Shown here one piece after another: positions 12,370-25,242 of a DNA stretch of 64,000 nt (position 1 is the stretch's first letter; every line of letters begins with the position of its first letter). The stretch is from Todiramphus chloris collaris (taxonomy: Eukaryota; Chordata; Aves; Coraciiformes; Alcedinidae), in NCBI GenBank assembly GCA_025345505.1, contig JANVCC010010406.1:17722062-17786061 (forward strand). Reading direction: 5' to 3'. Under the pieces are notes generated by a model. The model worked only from the letters and a program-made list of their open reading frames with translations, was not told the DNA's origin and searched no databases. A program made the translations under genes and the position numbers.

Positions 12370-12800
12370 TCTGAAGACCAGAAAAAGATATCTCTGATTT
12401 GATTCCTTTGGGTCTCATATCCATGTTCAACATAGAGGCTACCATCCTTTAGTGCCTGTAACACTGCAGACTTACCACCATTCCTTGTAGCAAACCATGA
12501 ATGCCTACCATTTCTTTTGGTGCTCCATTCAGTTCTCACAGAGTCTGGAGTAGTCTTCTAGGGTACTTTCTGGAATCTTGCTCAAGCATAGGAGCAGAGT
12601 ACTTTTTGCTGCACTTACGTTTCGGACTTTCCTATGTTGCATATGAAAAGACAAGGGACAAATTTTCTTGGGTTTCTAATAAGTTCTGTTGACTTGTTAA
12701 AATTAGCCATGAATAGCTAAACAAGGCCATAGGGCTTGAAAAAGCCCTTTGTGCTAAGAAAACAGGTACACATCACTGCAAATTTCCTGTGGAAACACTT
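12370..12800 (+). repeat. Unclassified dispersed repeat, copy 1
   Basis: This aligns colinearly with 18515-18895. The best blocks are CAGAGTCTGGAGTAG / CAGACTCTGGACAGT, AGGGTACTTTCTGGAA / AGGGTACTTCCTGGAA, GCACTTACGTTTC / GCACTTATGTTTC, and ACAAGGCCATAGGGCTTGA / ACAAGGCCATAGAGCTGAGA. Divergence is high with several small indels. The family was not identified; a decayed LTR or a DNA transposon is possible. It begins about 90 bp downstream of a CR1 end. Confidence 0.65.
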
Positions 12801-14903
12801 CCAAAGGAAGACATCATAACAACATTTGTTTTGAAGACCATTTATAGCAATGCTAGGTGAGAAACTGATCGGTTTATTTCTTAGGTCACTGTTTATGTTT
12901 AGTGAGACAATTGCCATAGCTGTTGTTTTTAGTTTTTATCTTTTTTTTTTTCTTTCCAAAAACTCAGCACATATTTATGACATAAGTCCCCATGCTGCCA
13001 ATAGTTTTATGAGCAGAATCACTTCTTAATTTCTCTGAGTTTGAACTAATTATGTCGATACAAGGAAGATAGATTAGGTCTATTCATATTTACACAAAAT
13101 ATCTAGTGTGTGGCTTACAATTTCATACTCCGGATCAAACTCATACTTCAGATGAAAAGGTAAAACCAATTTGAAATTTCACATTCCTTGACCAGTTCAA
13201 ATTTTATATTTTATATTGTCTTCTGTACATATGGACTCATTGAAATGAGAGGTGAGTATTTACATGGCAAACTGAGTGTAGCTGTCACAATTTTGAAAAT
13301 CCTGACTTTTGCCAACAAACATAAATCTTTGATATGGAGAATAAACATGCAGAGTGAGTAGGAGTATTTTTCAGCGTGTTCTTAATCTCATTCTTACTCT
13401 AAATGCTTGCAAATGACCATCAGTTTTATTTCTGAAATAAACCTGTGTTTCATACAAAAATAGCCCTTTATGGCCGTAATTTCATCCATGCATATGGTTT
13501 ATATTTCTGAAAATAAAGGTGTTCTAGTGATTTATGACACGAACCTATTAAAAAAAATCAATACTGTACAAGTCCTTATTAAAAAGAGCCTTTTTCTTTG
13601 TTTCAATGATTCCTTGTAGCACATATTAACATCCTAAGTATAGGCCTGTCTCTCTTTTTTATCATCCATCAAAAGCCCTACTTGAACAGCCATTTTAGAC
13701 ATACTGGAATGAAAAATGTTTCTTTGGCATGGACTTATTGAATAAACACTAAACACATTGCCCTTGCCCTATCAGCTTGCTACTAGCACAGGTCTGTGCT
13801 CTTGCAGGTATGGCATATAAAGTAAATGATTTGTGTCTCTTCCTGTTTTCATTTAGGATTTACTGGATCCACAAATAACTAACTCCTCCTTACTTAAAGA
13901 GAGTGTCATTGCAATCCCCAAAATGTTTAACATGGTAGTTGAGTTGAAACCATTACCATTTTGCATTACAACAATTACTATACACCAAAGCCCATTGAAA
14001 GCTCATTTACAAAACAGCATTTCTTAGAAAATTGGACAATACATAGTATAGAATTGTTGGATGCCTCAAAGGAAGTGTTTTCTTAATGAAAGAAATGCTT
14101 GTCTACCTTCATTTCAATGGTAAAGTTAGAATGATCAGAAAAAATTGGAGGACTGTTGGAGAAAATTCAAAATATGGTGAGAAACACACCAGCAAAACTA
14201 GAAAAAATACTCACAACTTGCCTCCAGAAAATTCTTATTTTAGGCAACATTTCAATATGCAGAATACATATCAAGCAAAACCAGATTAAATACATTAATG
14301 TTACAATGCATCTGCTTTGCCTCACTACTCAATGTTCCACTTTCCCTTAGACAACAGACAGGGCTTTTCTCAGTGTTTTAACACCAAAAGATTAGCTTTA
14401 TTCAGATTAGTCTTCAAAGTTTGAGGGTTTTATCCAAACCAAACAGCTGAACTTACGGAGTTTCACTATCGGTAATGATAAGTGGTTCCTTCTGATAATC
14501 AAGTGATCAGATTTTTTGTCCCTGAACTGATACTGAGTGTATTAGTGACCTCAGACCTGCCATTGTGTCCCTGTTTCTTATTTTCCCATTAGTAAATTTA
14601 GGATAATGACTCCTTTGTAAAAACATTTGATTTACTGATGAAATGTACTTTGTAGGAATTTTATCATTATTCACTTAAAGAATAAACAGAACCAAAATTG
14701 AACACCTCCCAGACTCCAGAGTAAGACTGGAACCATATCTGAAATTGTGGTTTCTGACTCAGTTGTAATTTATACATTATAATTAACACTGATCAAAAAA
14801 AAAAAGCACAATACAATGATATATTCTACCTTCCATCCAAATCTGGAAAATAAATTATTTTATTTCATTTGAGCTAGACAACTCCTTCCTCAAAAATAGG
14901 GGG

Positions 14904-14921
14904 AAAAAAAAAAAAAAAAAA
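14904..14921 (+). repeat. Poly(A) run, 18 nt
   Basis: An uninterrupted A18 preceded by GGGGG. No upstream retroposon body or target duplication was seen, so I read it as a mononucleotide microsatellite. Confidence 0.9.
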
Positions 14922-16276
14922 GTAGTGTATTTGCATATTTTTTTATTCTCAGATAAAGACACTAGCTTGTTGAAGTCACAAAGTTTGCAGTCAAGAATGT
15001 TCTCTCTGTGGCCCCATGCCCTTCTGAAATTTCAAAATCATTTGATGAACATGAGAAACAATTGTTTGAATTACAGCTACTGAGCAGAAGAATTAAGCAG
15101 GAGCTTTCTAGTGAACAACAAAAAGGATCCAGGCAGCCAGTTTACTAACTATAGTGGAAGCCAGTGTTTAAAACCTCCTGCAGCTTTAAAAATCTCACTG
15201 TGAGGGTATCCATATTTTATTCTATGCCAGTTTTAATCCTACCCATGACAGTTGTTTGACCTACAGGTCATGAGAACTATGAAGCAGATTTGCAACTGCT
15301 GACTGCCCTCACTTCCAATTGACTTCAGTGTAAATTGCATAGTCCACATTAGATGGTGCTTTGACAAGTCACAGTGACCAGAGACAGACTAAAGAACCCC
15401 AGTAATGCTCAGAAAGAGATGGTGCTAGGAAACAGACTTGCCATTTGCCTGTTTCTGCAGTAGGCAAAAGTAGTCCCTAGCAGACTCCTTATGAAATAAT
15501 TCATCATTGCTGATGATTGGTCAGTTTTATTAGGAAGAAATTACTGTTAACAAGTAATAAAGGTGTGTAATTTCTTCATGTTTGCCTTTGGTTGAACTTT
15601 GTTTCTAGTGAGGGTGAGATAGCAGCTAGCCTCCATTTCAAGGCAGTCCTGAGAGGCACTCATTTCCATCTCAAAAAACCTACCGTGCTAGAAATTAGGG
15701 CCTTGGCATCTTTTTTTCCTGTGCAAATTCAAGAAAATAACAAATCTGCTGCCTTAGCATTAATGTGTAAGACAATAAGATAGATTAGCCATTTTTTTCT
15801 GTTTTCTGGATTTCCATTTTTAAAGTGGTTGCACACAAAACCTACCAATAGTTTAAAGTCTCTTTCAGCAGCAAGAGGGAGTTAGTGCCTGCATTTTCTG
15901 GAGCTTTCTGCAGAGGCCATCTTCACTCTTCAACGTGTCCTCTTCCCTACTGTAGCACATTACCTACCAATAACATTCCAGTTATTTTTACAATTGCTCC
16001 TGAAATCCTGGGTCTTTTGTATGTGGTTGTTTTGGTTTTTTTCTCTACTCAGTAGCCAGAAATAATGTATTCATATCATAGCTGACAAGAGTTCTTTTCT
16101 ATGTTTTAAGTGGATCACTTATATTCAGTCAAAAGTTTTGGAAAAAGAATCTGTACAACAAGCTGAAATGCACTGTTGTATTACCACGGAGCGAGCAACC
16201 TTGGATGCATACAGGTAATGAAGAAAGAAAGAGAAGTTGAATGGAAAACAGCATGAAGAAAGTGCAGTATCTGGGG

Positions 16277-16291
16277 AAAAAAAAAAAAAAA
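16277..16291 (+). repeat. Poly(A) run, 15 nt
   Basis: An uninterrupted A run after CTGGGG; a simple mononucleotide tract with no attached element. Confidence 0.9.
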
Positions 16292-18514
16292 CCCTGTCCC
16301 AAATACTTTGGGATAGAGGTCCAGTAGCCAACTTCAACATAATTGTGACCTGCTTGAGCCCTTCAAGAGTTTATAGAAGAGAAGGTATCTGCATTTGAAC
16401 AAGGACAAGCTTTTTTTATTTAGGGCCTACTTTTCATTCCTCTTTGCTGCAACCTCTGTATGAAAAAATTGACACAACCTATCTATGCCCAAGAACAGAA
16501 TCACCTCCAAATATCAAGGCATATTCATGCAGTATTAATGAACTTAACCTTTCAGGTTTCATTCATGTGCAGTGAAGAACTATGAAAACTTTTAATTTCA
16601 CTTACCACTTTCATAAATATTAAAAACTGGATTAGTATTATTTACTTCATTTTGGCTTCCCCATAGTTGAAAGCGTAATTCCCATTCTGTGTATCTTGGC
16701 TCCTGCAGATCTGCAATTTTTATGTCCTGACTGTGTTCATTTTGCTGCCAGACTTCCTATATATGGGACACCCTTCTCCATTCTGCTTGTCATAACTACA
16801 TGAAATGTAACAACTACAAGGTGTGGATAAAACATCATGTCTCTGAGAAACAAATACTAAATACTGTAAAAGTAACACAAATAACAGTAGAAGAATATGC
16901 AACTAATAAATCAAAACCTTGATAACCATCTGTCTGATTTATCTGCCCAAAATGTACAGAATCAGAATGACATTTTTGACGGGTCACAAGTGTAAGAAAA
17001 TGCACTATCCCATAGATGTACACTAATGAGGACAGGTGTTAGGAACTTTTTCTCTCATGCCATACTCAACACTGAATAAATACATTGCAAGTCACCTAGA
17101 TGGTAATACTTGTTCCCTCACTGAAGAAATCACAATAAAAAAGATGCTTGCTGAAAATAACGTTGAAAAGAGGGATGAAGCAAGTGCTTTTTTAATGAAG
17201 TGTAGTAATTTTTAGACTACAGACGAACAGTCCTCTTGCAATTTACCAGAATATAAACCAAGAAAAGCTTACAGTAAAGATTTGATTTAATATATTCAAA
17301 GCACTTCAGAAACTAATGACCTAATATTTTGTTTTATTGTAGAATCTGGGCTCCAAATACTTGAGGATCCCATCCTGGAAGGTGGTGAGTGTTTCTGGGG
17401 TATTGCTGGCACCCTACCAGCACAATATGTCCAGCAGCTATCATACTTGTTTTCTAGTGAGTGAGTTTTTCTTATGCTGTTATTTAGTCTTGCTATTGAT
17501 ACAGTCAATCTAGCCTGGCCTTCAGCTATATATTTGCTTTGTTATTATTGTGGTTTTAGAAACACAACACTTAGCCTATCCAAGCAGCACATTATAAAAG
17601 TAAAAATCATGAAGTGCAGCAGCACACTAAACAAAAATAGTATAGTTCAGAGACTAAGCAACCACAGGCATCTATGTAGTCACATGATCCTGAAGGTGCA
17701 TCAAATTTCATTATTTTTATATACAGGTCATGGTGAATATGGAAATATAAAATAATTTATTTTAGATCAGAGAAAGAATTATTTCCTGTAGAGTAAAATG
17801 GAAAGGAACAATTAGAGCCTTGACTTTGCCAAACACTAATCTTCAGCAAAAGGGACAGAAAATTAAAAGAAAAAAGTCATTTTCCATAAGCAATATGATA
17901 CAGTATGTGATATATTTACAGCAGGATGTGAATGTTTGAGGCTATAAGTTTGTAATGGGGAGATCATTTCTCCTTCTCCACTGATATAATATTTCAAACA
18001 GTGGATTATAATTTTTGGATAGTGTTCAAAACGTACAAAATTCAAAGACTGATGACATAAGTTCACTTCATCTATGGTTTCATTTAATGGGCCTTGGCTG
18101 TATTTTTTTAAATATATATAACTATAGCCTAGCTCAGTTTATAGAAAATCCACCCCATTAACAGTATTGTGACTTTATAAATGAGCTATTGTGCTTTTGT
18201 TAGACTGCGAGCATGTCTTTCTGTGTATACCTATTTATATACATACACAAATAGATATATTTATCTTAGGACACTCGTTGTTTTAAACTGTAATCATGCA
18301 CAAAACCTGAAAAGTGCTTGAAGTTCCAAATGTTTTCCTGAGTGCTGAAGAAATAAAATTAGAGAAATTATGGCAGTGCTTAGCAGGGATCAAATGCTTA
18401 AAGATACAGTGTTCCATTTTGCCTTGTTAATACTTGGAAATATAACTTCTCTTCCAAACAATTTAAATGCTCCTGATAAAAGTTTAAGGAGAACATTGGT
18501 TCAAGGATTAAAAT

Positions 18515-18895
18515 GAGGACTAGAGAGAGATGACTCTAATTTGAATTTGATGGGTGCCATTCCATCATCTACACAAAGACTACCAACCTGTAGTCTCACT
18601 GTACATCAGAACACGCCCTCTATGCATATAATTGCTTTATCCTCTTTGCACAGACTCTGGACAGTTTCATCCAGGGTACTTCCTGGAAGCTTGCCTGATG
18701 ACTTCTGCACTTATGTTTCAGCCTGACCTATGTTCCATACAAAAAGACACAGGACTGTAATGACACCTGTTCCTAATGAGAATGGTTGACCTGTCAAAAC
18801 TACTCCTGCATACCTAAAACAAGGCCATAGAGCTGAGAAAGTCTTGTGCGTTAAGAAAACCTCTATGTTCTAGAACATGTGGGCACCCTTATATT
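18515..18895 (+). repeat. Unclassified dispersed repeat, copy 2
   Basis: The partner of 12370-12800, in the same orientation. Blocks in order are GGACTAGAGAGAGATGACTC, AGACTACCAACCTGTAGT, CAGACTCTGGACAGTTTCAT, GCACTTATGTTTCAGC, TGACCTGTCAAAACTACTCC and ACAAGGCCATAGAGCTGAGA. Copy 2 retains some segments that are shortened in copy 1. It ends about 100 bp before a + strand CR1. The family was not recognised. Confidence 0.65.
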
Positions 18896-18999
18896 TAGTG
18901 GAGTCTCAAAGAGAACAAAATAGATTTACATATGTTTATTCTACCTTTTTGTAAACTCACAGACTTACTTCCAACTTACTTTTATTCCATCATCAGCAG

Positions 19000-19948
19000 T
19001 GCAATTTCACACCTCTGTTGGTGACATGGACAGTGGGATCGAGTGCACCCTCAGCAAGTTTCCCAATGACACCAAGCTGTGTGGTGCAGTCAACATGCTG
19101 GAGGGGAGGGATGCCATCTGGAGGCACTGTGACAGGCTTGAGATGTGGACCCATACCAGCCTCATGAAGTTCACCAAGGCCAAGTGCATATTGATCAGGG
19201 CAATTCCAAGCAGGAATACAGGCTGGGCAACCAGTGGATTGAGAGTATCCCTGCAGAGAAAGATTTGTGAGTATTAGTGGATGCAAAACTTAATATAAGC
19301 CAGCAATGTGCACTTGCATCCCAGAAAGCCAGTTGCATCCCAGGCTACATTAAAATAAGTGTAGTCAGCAGGTCAAGGGAAATGATTCTGTCACTCTACT
19401 CTTCTCTGGTGTAGCTTCATCTGGAGTACTGTGTCCAGGTCTAGAGCCCCCTGCATAAGAAAGACATGGACATGCTGGACAGGGTCCAGAGGAGGCCACG
19501 AAGATGATAGGAGGGCTGGAGCACCTGTCCTGTGAGGCCAGACAGTGAGAACTGGAGTTCAGCCTAGAGAAGAGAAGACTCCAGGGAGACCTTGTAGCAG
19601 CCCTCCATTACTTAAAAGTGGCCTGAAAGAAAGATAGGAAGGGACTCTTTATCAGGGTGTGTAGTGATAGGACAAAGGGTAACAATTTCAAACTGAAAGA
19701 GGATAGAATTAGATTTGATATTAAGAAGAAATTCTTCATTGTGAGGGTGTTGAGATAATGGAACAGGTTGCCCAAAAAAGTAGTGGATGTTCCCTCCCTG
19801 GAAACATTGAAGGGCAGCTTGGACAATGCTTTGAGCAACCTGATCTAGGGAAGGTGTCCCTGCCCATGGCAGGGGTGTTCAGACTAGATGATCTTCAAGG
19901 TCCTTTCCAACCCAAAGCATTCTCTGATTGTGTAATACTGTGATTCTG
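19000..19948 (+). mobile_element. CR1 LINE 3' fragment, about 0.95 kb
   Basis: It opens with the CR1 polymerase C-terminal region (GGTGACATGGACAGTGGGAT, then CACCCTCAGCAAGTTTCCCA) and runs through the 3' UTR (GTTCAGACTAGATGATCTTC, AAGGTCCTTTCCAACCCAAA) to the terminal TGATTCTG-like repeat. The 92-codon frame at 18999-19277 is a piece of the reverse-transcriptase ORF and is broken soon after. It is 5'-truncated and moderately diverged. Confidence 0.95.
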
Positions 19949-21489
19949 GTGCCTTCTAACTCCAGCTACTGGAGTAATGCTTTTGAGAATCTCCACTTTT
20001 GTCAGAATAAAGACTACATCTCCATAGTTGGAGAAAAGAGCTTTAAAGTTCAGAGAAGCTGTTTTGAAAATCCTACAATGTCTACATAAATTTCAGCAGC
20101 TGAAGAACTGCTCGCACACACTGAGCAGCACTCAGGCTGAGTTCACTGTTGATTTGTAAACTCTCTTTTGAACGATGCTGCATTTGTACACTTTCTATAA
20201 TGAAGCAGACTGAATGTTCCCTGTTGACCCAGAGGAACAATATCACTTTAAAGCAGTCCCTTAGCACCTCCCAAACAAGGCACCATTAAAAAGAAAAGGT
20301 GAGTGACAGAAAAATGGACACTTCAAAATCTCAGTGCTTAATTTCCTGGACATTTTTGAAAGAAAGAGAGTAAGAAGTATTTGGATAATAAAGAAAAGTT
20401 AAAGACTAAAATTTCACTGTCAATGCAAATGCAAAAGTAGTTTAATATGCACTATAAAATGAAAAAGTGAAATTATTTTCCTTCAGAATAAACAGTCTGT
20501 ATAACTGGAAAAACATGGCATTGTCAAGACTGTGTTACTGCAAAACAGCCAGACATTGACCATAGTAGTTTCAACAATCTCCTCTGAGAGATACAAGACA
20601 AGAAACAAATAAATATAATCTGCCTTAAAGCGTGGTTTGTCATTTATAATCATAATATTTAGAATATGAGAAGGGAATGATTTTAAAACACAAGGCATAC
20701 AGAAGTGCCCATTTTTGCTTCTTTTTTGATTGGTCTGGCTTTATCTATCACCTTTTATAGGAAAAGCAAAACAGAAAGGAAAATCTTTTAACTGGGAATA
20801 GTGGGAATTTCTTAAGGGACTGAGAACAATAAGGAAGCCTAAATTCAGGTGACACATTTTTTCTCTAATCTGTGGGAACAATAACTACTAAATGACTAAA
20901 AATCAAAGTTCTAAGCAAAGAGTTGAAGAAAAGCTTCCTGCCTTCTGACATGTACATTTCAAGGTTTGGGTTCTTTTCCATCATAAAAATTGTTCTTTTG
21001 GTCTTGTTTTCCTTATGATTGGGGAATTTATTTCCTCTTTGAAGTATCCCAAGGCTAACCAAGACTTCTCACAGTTTCTTGCAGATCTTATCATTACTCT
21101 ACAGTCCAACCCATGTCTGTCTTTTTCTGCTTTTTATAACTGATTTTAAGAAAAGGAACAGAAGACATTTCACAAAAACACGTGTGGCACATTGCATTAG
21201 TGTATTTAAGAAAGTAAATTCTTAGCACCTAATGTTTCCTGCTATGCATCTTATCAGACAGAAGTGTACTAAGGTCCTGAACTAGTGACATAGCACAGTG
21301 AAGACTGAGACTTCAGCTGGGGAAACAGCTCTGTTCCCAGGCCCTAGACTAATGGGGGTGGGAATGTGTAAAAAGCAGTTTGCTTGGGGGGTGGAGCAAG
21401 GGGCATTAAGAAGAGCAGATGCTCTCCATCTCCACAGGAAAGCTGCTGCAATCAGTATACAGCATTCTCAATCAATCCATGACTTTGCA

Positions 21490-21640
21490 GAAAAAAACCA
21501 CAAAAAATACCCCAACCAACCAACATCAAAAAAACAAAAACAAAAAAATGCCAGAAAACCCCCAAACCCAAACAAAAAAAAACCCCAACCAACCAACCAA
21601 ACAAACATAAAAAAGAACAAAACTAAACAAACAATATAAC
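21490..21640. repeat. A/C-rich low-complexity tract
   Basis: Runs of A alternate with CCAACCAACCAA and AAACAAAAAC words over about 150 bp. The style is similar to the tract at 11708-11812, but with more CCAA units. Confidence 0.85.
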
Positions 21641-23256
21641 AAAAATATTTTCACTCAGTGCATAAATTTAAGAGGACTGTCAGACTGGATAGACAGGAGT
21701 CTACCATACTAAAAATTATTATTCAAATTTAAAGTAAAGCTTTGTTTGGGTTTTAATGAAAACAACAGAATTTTAACAACAGAAGTTCTGTTCTTTCTCT
21801 TTTCTTCTCCCTTTCCACATTCAGTGCCTCTGCCCCTGCACCTGCTTCTCATTTTGGCTTCTTGGCAGTGATGCTTAAAGAGACATCAGCTGGCAGTGAC
21901 AAACTGTTAAAAGCTCCCCTGCAATGCAGCTTTACAAATGCCAGCCATTTATCCACTGGTGCATACCAGCTTAACACAAGGTTTCTTTCCCTCTCTCTCC
22001 TCTTCCCTCAGGTTTCCCTTCCAAACAACAGTAAGGAATGTGAGTCATGGTCTAGCTGCTTAAATATCCATTAAATGTGGTCACTTCTATTTTTTGTTGT
22101 CATAATATTTTGATCCGAAGGGTGTTGCATAGAATTTCAACTATAGCACTGTTTCTTCATTGCAGAGATAGCTCTTGAACCACAAGTTTCAATCTGTTTT
22201 AATGTTTTATCCTTTTAAACAGGTGGTGGCATAATTAAGCTGCTGAGATCTTGGAGTTATTTTGTTGTCTTTGTATTTTTCATCTTCTGTTTTACCAAGG
22301 CCAGAATGATACTCTGGAATAGAAAATCTGGAAGAAGAAGATGACAAAAAGAGTGGCAAGGAACTTAAGTATTCAACACAAGTGGCCTATTCCCATGCTG
22401 CCTCAAAATAAAAAAAATAAAGCTTTTATGCAGCATTTTGGCATGGGGCACAAACCAGAAGCATTATGGACCTTTTGACCTCATGATCTCTTTCAGTAAG
22501 GCCTGATCCTATTCCAGTTTGTCAAAAACTTTGCATGAACTTTTACCAAAGTTGAAGCAAATGCTTCTGCAAAGAAGTTAGCAAGAGCAGTGCACCCTGA
22601 CTTTTGGAGTAAAGAAGGGCGATGTTGCAGAAGAGTTACATGGGGGATAAAAGCAGTGTTAAATGTGGGAGAATAAACAGCTCACATAGGTAAAGCCAGT
22701 GTGAGCAGCAGCCTGTTCCAGCGAGCTGATTAATATTTCTTTTGTACTCTATGAAAAAGCTTAGATGCAATCAATAAAATGCAGGTGAAAAACAGATTAA
22801 TAGTCAGTGGAAGAGTAAAACATCTGAATCCTAATACCTACTTATCTAGTTATTACTTATTTGTGTTTGAGGAACTGTAACTCTAAGACTGATGCCTAGA
22901 AACCAGATGTGCTGGCAAAACTTAACACACATATCTTTCTATGTTAATCCTGGATGCTAATATTCATATGCCCACTGCACTAATTTACAAGATTTTCTGT
23001 CTATTTTATGTAAACTTCTGTCATTCAGCTGCAAGTTAATGACAAGGCTTGGGTTGCACCACCAGGATGAAGATCCATGAACATAACAGCCAGTTTGTAG
23101 TCAAGGAAGCCATTGTTCTCTGATAAGTGCATTTAGAGCTGAAACAAACATGGCCTTTGCATCAATGCAGGCAAACTCTGTTCCCAGAACAACAGTACAA
23201 AGTGATTTGGTGTGAGTTCATTCTCTGAAGGATCAATTACATCATAGTGAAAGAAC

Positions 23257-23272
23257 AAAAAAAAAAAAAAAA
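23257..23272 (+). repeat. Poly(A) run, 16 nt
   Basis: An uninterrupted A16 followed by GAAAGC; a simple mononucleotide tract. Confidence 0.9.
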
Positions 23273-24752
23273 GAAAGCTTCGAAAAGGGGGGACACATGC
23301 AGCTTGATCCACAAAGAATGGAAATAAGAACAAGTTTAAACAGCTTTTTCTAGGAAGTGAAAAAAGGTTTGAAGTTGTGAGTAAACAGTTAGCTTCTCCT
23401 TGATTTCTCCATATTCAGGGAAAAAAGGAATTTCTATCTTCTTTGCAAACAAGAAAGGTATCTGGCTCCAAACCATGGAACAACCTTCAATAACTTGATT
23501 TTTGGTTAACTGCTTGAGTTGCAAGAGGAGAGAGGTAAGATGAAATCATTATTCACATTTATTTTTGTAGCTTTGAATTTGGACCTAAATTCATTGTCCA
23601 GTAACCCTAAGATTGTGAGGTGACTGAGCAAAAAGGAGGCAGAAAACATACCTAACTTCAAACGTTGGCAAACATCCTATCATTCTTTAACAAAATGAGA
23701 TGAAGCAGAAGTGCTCTAGCACCACTTTCGCTTACATGTGTTTCAGAGCTGTAGATGCCCCAGAAAAATGCAGCAGTAAGCACGACATACTCCAGGATTT
23801 GGAAAGTTGATTTTGTAAGCACATAATTCTCTTGCTGAATCTGAAAAGGAGAAATAGATTTCATAACATGATATGGGCTTGGCTCAAGTTTAACTTTGTA
23901 CAGTAAGTGCTTGGTCATATATTGGGTGTCCTAGGTAAACCCCAAATAGATTTTCTCAAAGCATGAAAACCTTTGCAAGCTCAGAGGCATCACAGAAAAA
24001 AACTGAAAGTTTGACTGATTTTGTTATGAAGTGTTGTCTTTAGCCTACCTCAGCACAGCTTCAAATGTTGAGTAGAAATTACAAGCCTCTGAACCCCTGT
24101 GAACAGACGACTGGAAAAGAACTTCTGAAAACACCAACCATGTGGACCACATTCCCCAAATTCATACTATTTTGATATCTTCTGCCTATATCCATAGCAG
24201 AGTTTATGCTCCTAACTACTGATTTCACAGAACAGCTATGGCCCATTGGCCCATAAAGCCTACTGATGAACTCACATCTATCTGCAGTACCTCTAATGAG
24301 GTCGAGAAATCAAGCTCTTTAATAAAATTTCTAATAGTAATACCCTTTTCAATACCAGTCCAGGATGTGCTTTCAGGCCTAAACTGTTTATATTGACAAA
24401 GTAACAGATTACAGCAGTTTGGCTACACATTGTCATCTTTTTAATTAAAAATAAAGTGTTATACATTGAAATTAATCCCTTAGGTTGCATGTGCCTAATC
24501 AATCATATCCAAATCCCAGTCGAAAATAGCTGTGATAGTTGTATGCCTTAAAATATTACCTTTCTTATCTAGTGAATAACCTAGACTTTTTTACTGCAAT
24601 AAAGCAGAGTAAAGGTGAAAGTAAAAACATCTTTGGTAGATAGAATGCTTATTTTTGTGAATGTCAGTTAACCTTAATGAAACTAAGCAGTGTTTCCTGG
24701 TAAGCCATCTAAACTTGAAAAGCTGAAACAGAGAAAGCAGTTAGTTAGGCTC

Positions 24753-24757
24753 ACATG
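24753..24757 (+). repeat. Target-site duplication ACATG, left copy
   Basis: ACATG immediately precedes the TGTAGTGGGT start of the LTR and is repeated exactly at 25238-25242 after the ACCACA end. Confidence 0.85.
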
Positions 24758-24875
24758 TGTAGTGGGTCTGACTGAGCTACTTTTCCCCATCCAGCCCTCA
24801 TGCTGCAGCACTGGGAGCTGGAGGGTGTTGGTAACACACCCGTGTTATGACTGCCAGTGCTCACACGGCACCAGA

Positions 24876-24911
24876 GGATGGGGGACAGGATGGGGGACAG
24901 GATGGGGGAGA
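24876..24911 (+). repeat. Three 12-bp tandem units in the LTR U3
   Basis: GGATGGGGGACA occurs twice in a row, then once as GGATGGGGGAGA, about 60 bp upstream of the TATA box. Short repeats in U3 can act as enhancer units; no function is shown here. Confidence 0.9.
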
Positions 24912-24971
24912 AGATACAGCCAACCTGAGCTGACCAGTGGGATCTTCCATACCATATGATGTCAGTTCAGT

Positions 24972-24978
24972 TATAAAG
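24972..24978 (+). promoter_or_regulatory. LTR TATA box
   Basis: TATAAAG lies 214 bp into the LTR, with a GC-rich leader-like segment starting about 30 bp downstream. It is the likely former retroviral promoter; present activity is unknown. Confidence 0.6.
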
Positions 24979-25237
24979 GGAGAGGGCAGGAGGAGGATGG
25001 GGGGCATTCTGCTTTGTCCTCCAAGCGGCTGCTACGTGTTCCTGAAGCCCTGCTTCCTGGACTTGGCCCGACATCGCCTGTGGATGGGAAGTAGAAAATA
25101 ACATCTTATCTATCATAACCCACACCCCTGTGCTTTGCGTCTTATTCTCTCCCTGCGTGCCGTGCTGAACGGGGTCGGGGGGAGTGATAGAAGGGCTTGG
25201 TGGGCACCTGATGCCGTGCCGGGGTCAACCCACCACA

Positions 25238-25242
25238 ACATG
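25238..25242 (+). repeat. Target-site duplication ACATG, right copy
   Basis: An exact match to 24753-24757, directly abutting the LTR end. Confidence 0.85.

Larger units (their letters stand above)
12801..18514. other. AT-rich non-coding stretch, no gene seen
   Basis: This 5.7-kb stretch between the two repeat copies has no gag, pol or other recognisable frame, so it is not the body of a provirus. It includes A runs at 14904-14921 and 16277-16291. No paired splice-site exon candidate was noticed. Confidence 0.55.
19949..24752. other. AT-rich non-coding stretch, no gene seen
   Basis: No convincing coding frame. It includes an A/C-rich low-complexity tract (21490-21640) and an A run (23257-23272). 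The 113-codon frame at 21298-21639 is produced by that tract. Confidence 0.55.
24758..25237 (+). mobile_element. Solo LTR of an endogenous retrovirus (ERVL-like)
   Basis: A 480-bp segment begins TGTAGTGGGT and ends CAACCCACCACA, so it has TG...CA ends with an inverted terminal match. It is bounded by identical 5-bp ACATG copies, as expected for retroviral integration followed by LTR-LTR recombination. TATAAAG at 24972-24978 sits after CTTCCATACCATATGATGTC, an arrangement I recall from common bird ERVL-type LTRs, and supports the + orientation. The downstream R/U5-like part (GCATTCTGCTTTGTCCTCC, then CCCTGCTTCCTGG) fits the same family. GC content is far above the flanks. No canonical AATAAA was seen; AATAAC near 25091 may stand in. 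No internal viral genes are present. The intact duplication suggests moderate age. Confidence 0.88.

Noticed and set aside
12370..18895. The two repeat copies as paired LTRs of one provirus
   Set aside because: The 5.7 kb between them has no gag, pol or env-like frame, no primer-binding or polypurine site, and the copies are too diverged and differently sized.
21298..21639. 113-codon Lys/Asn/Pro-rich frame
   Set aside because: Produced by the A/C-rich low-complexity tract.
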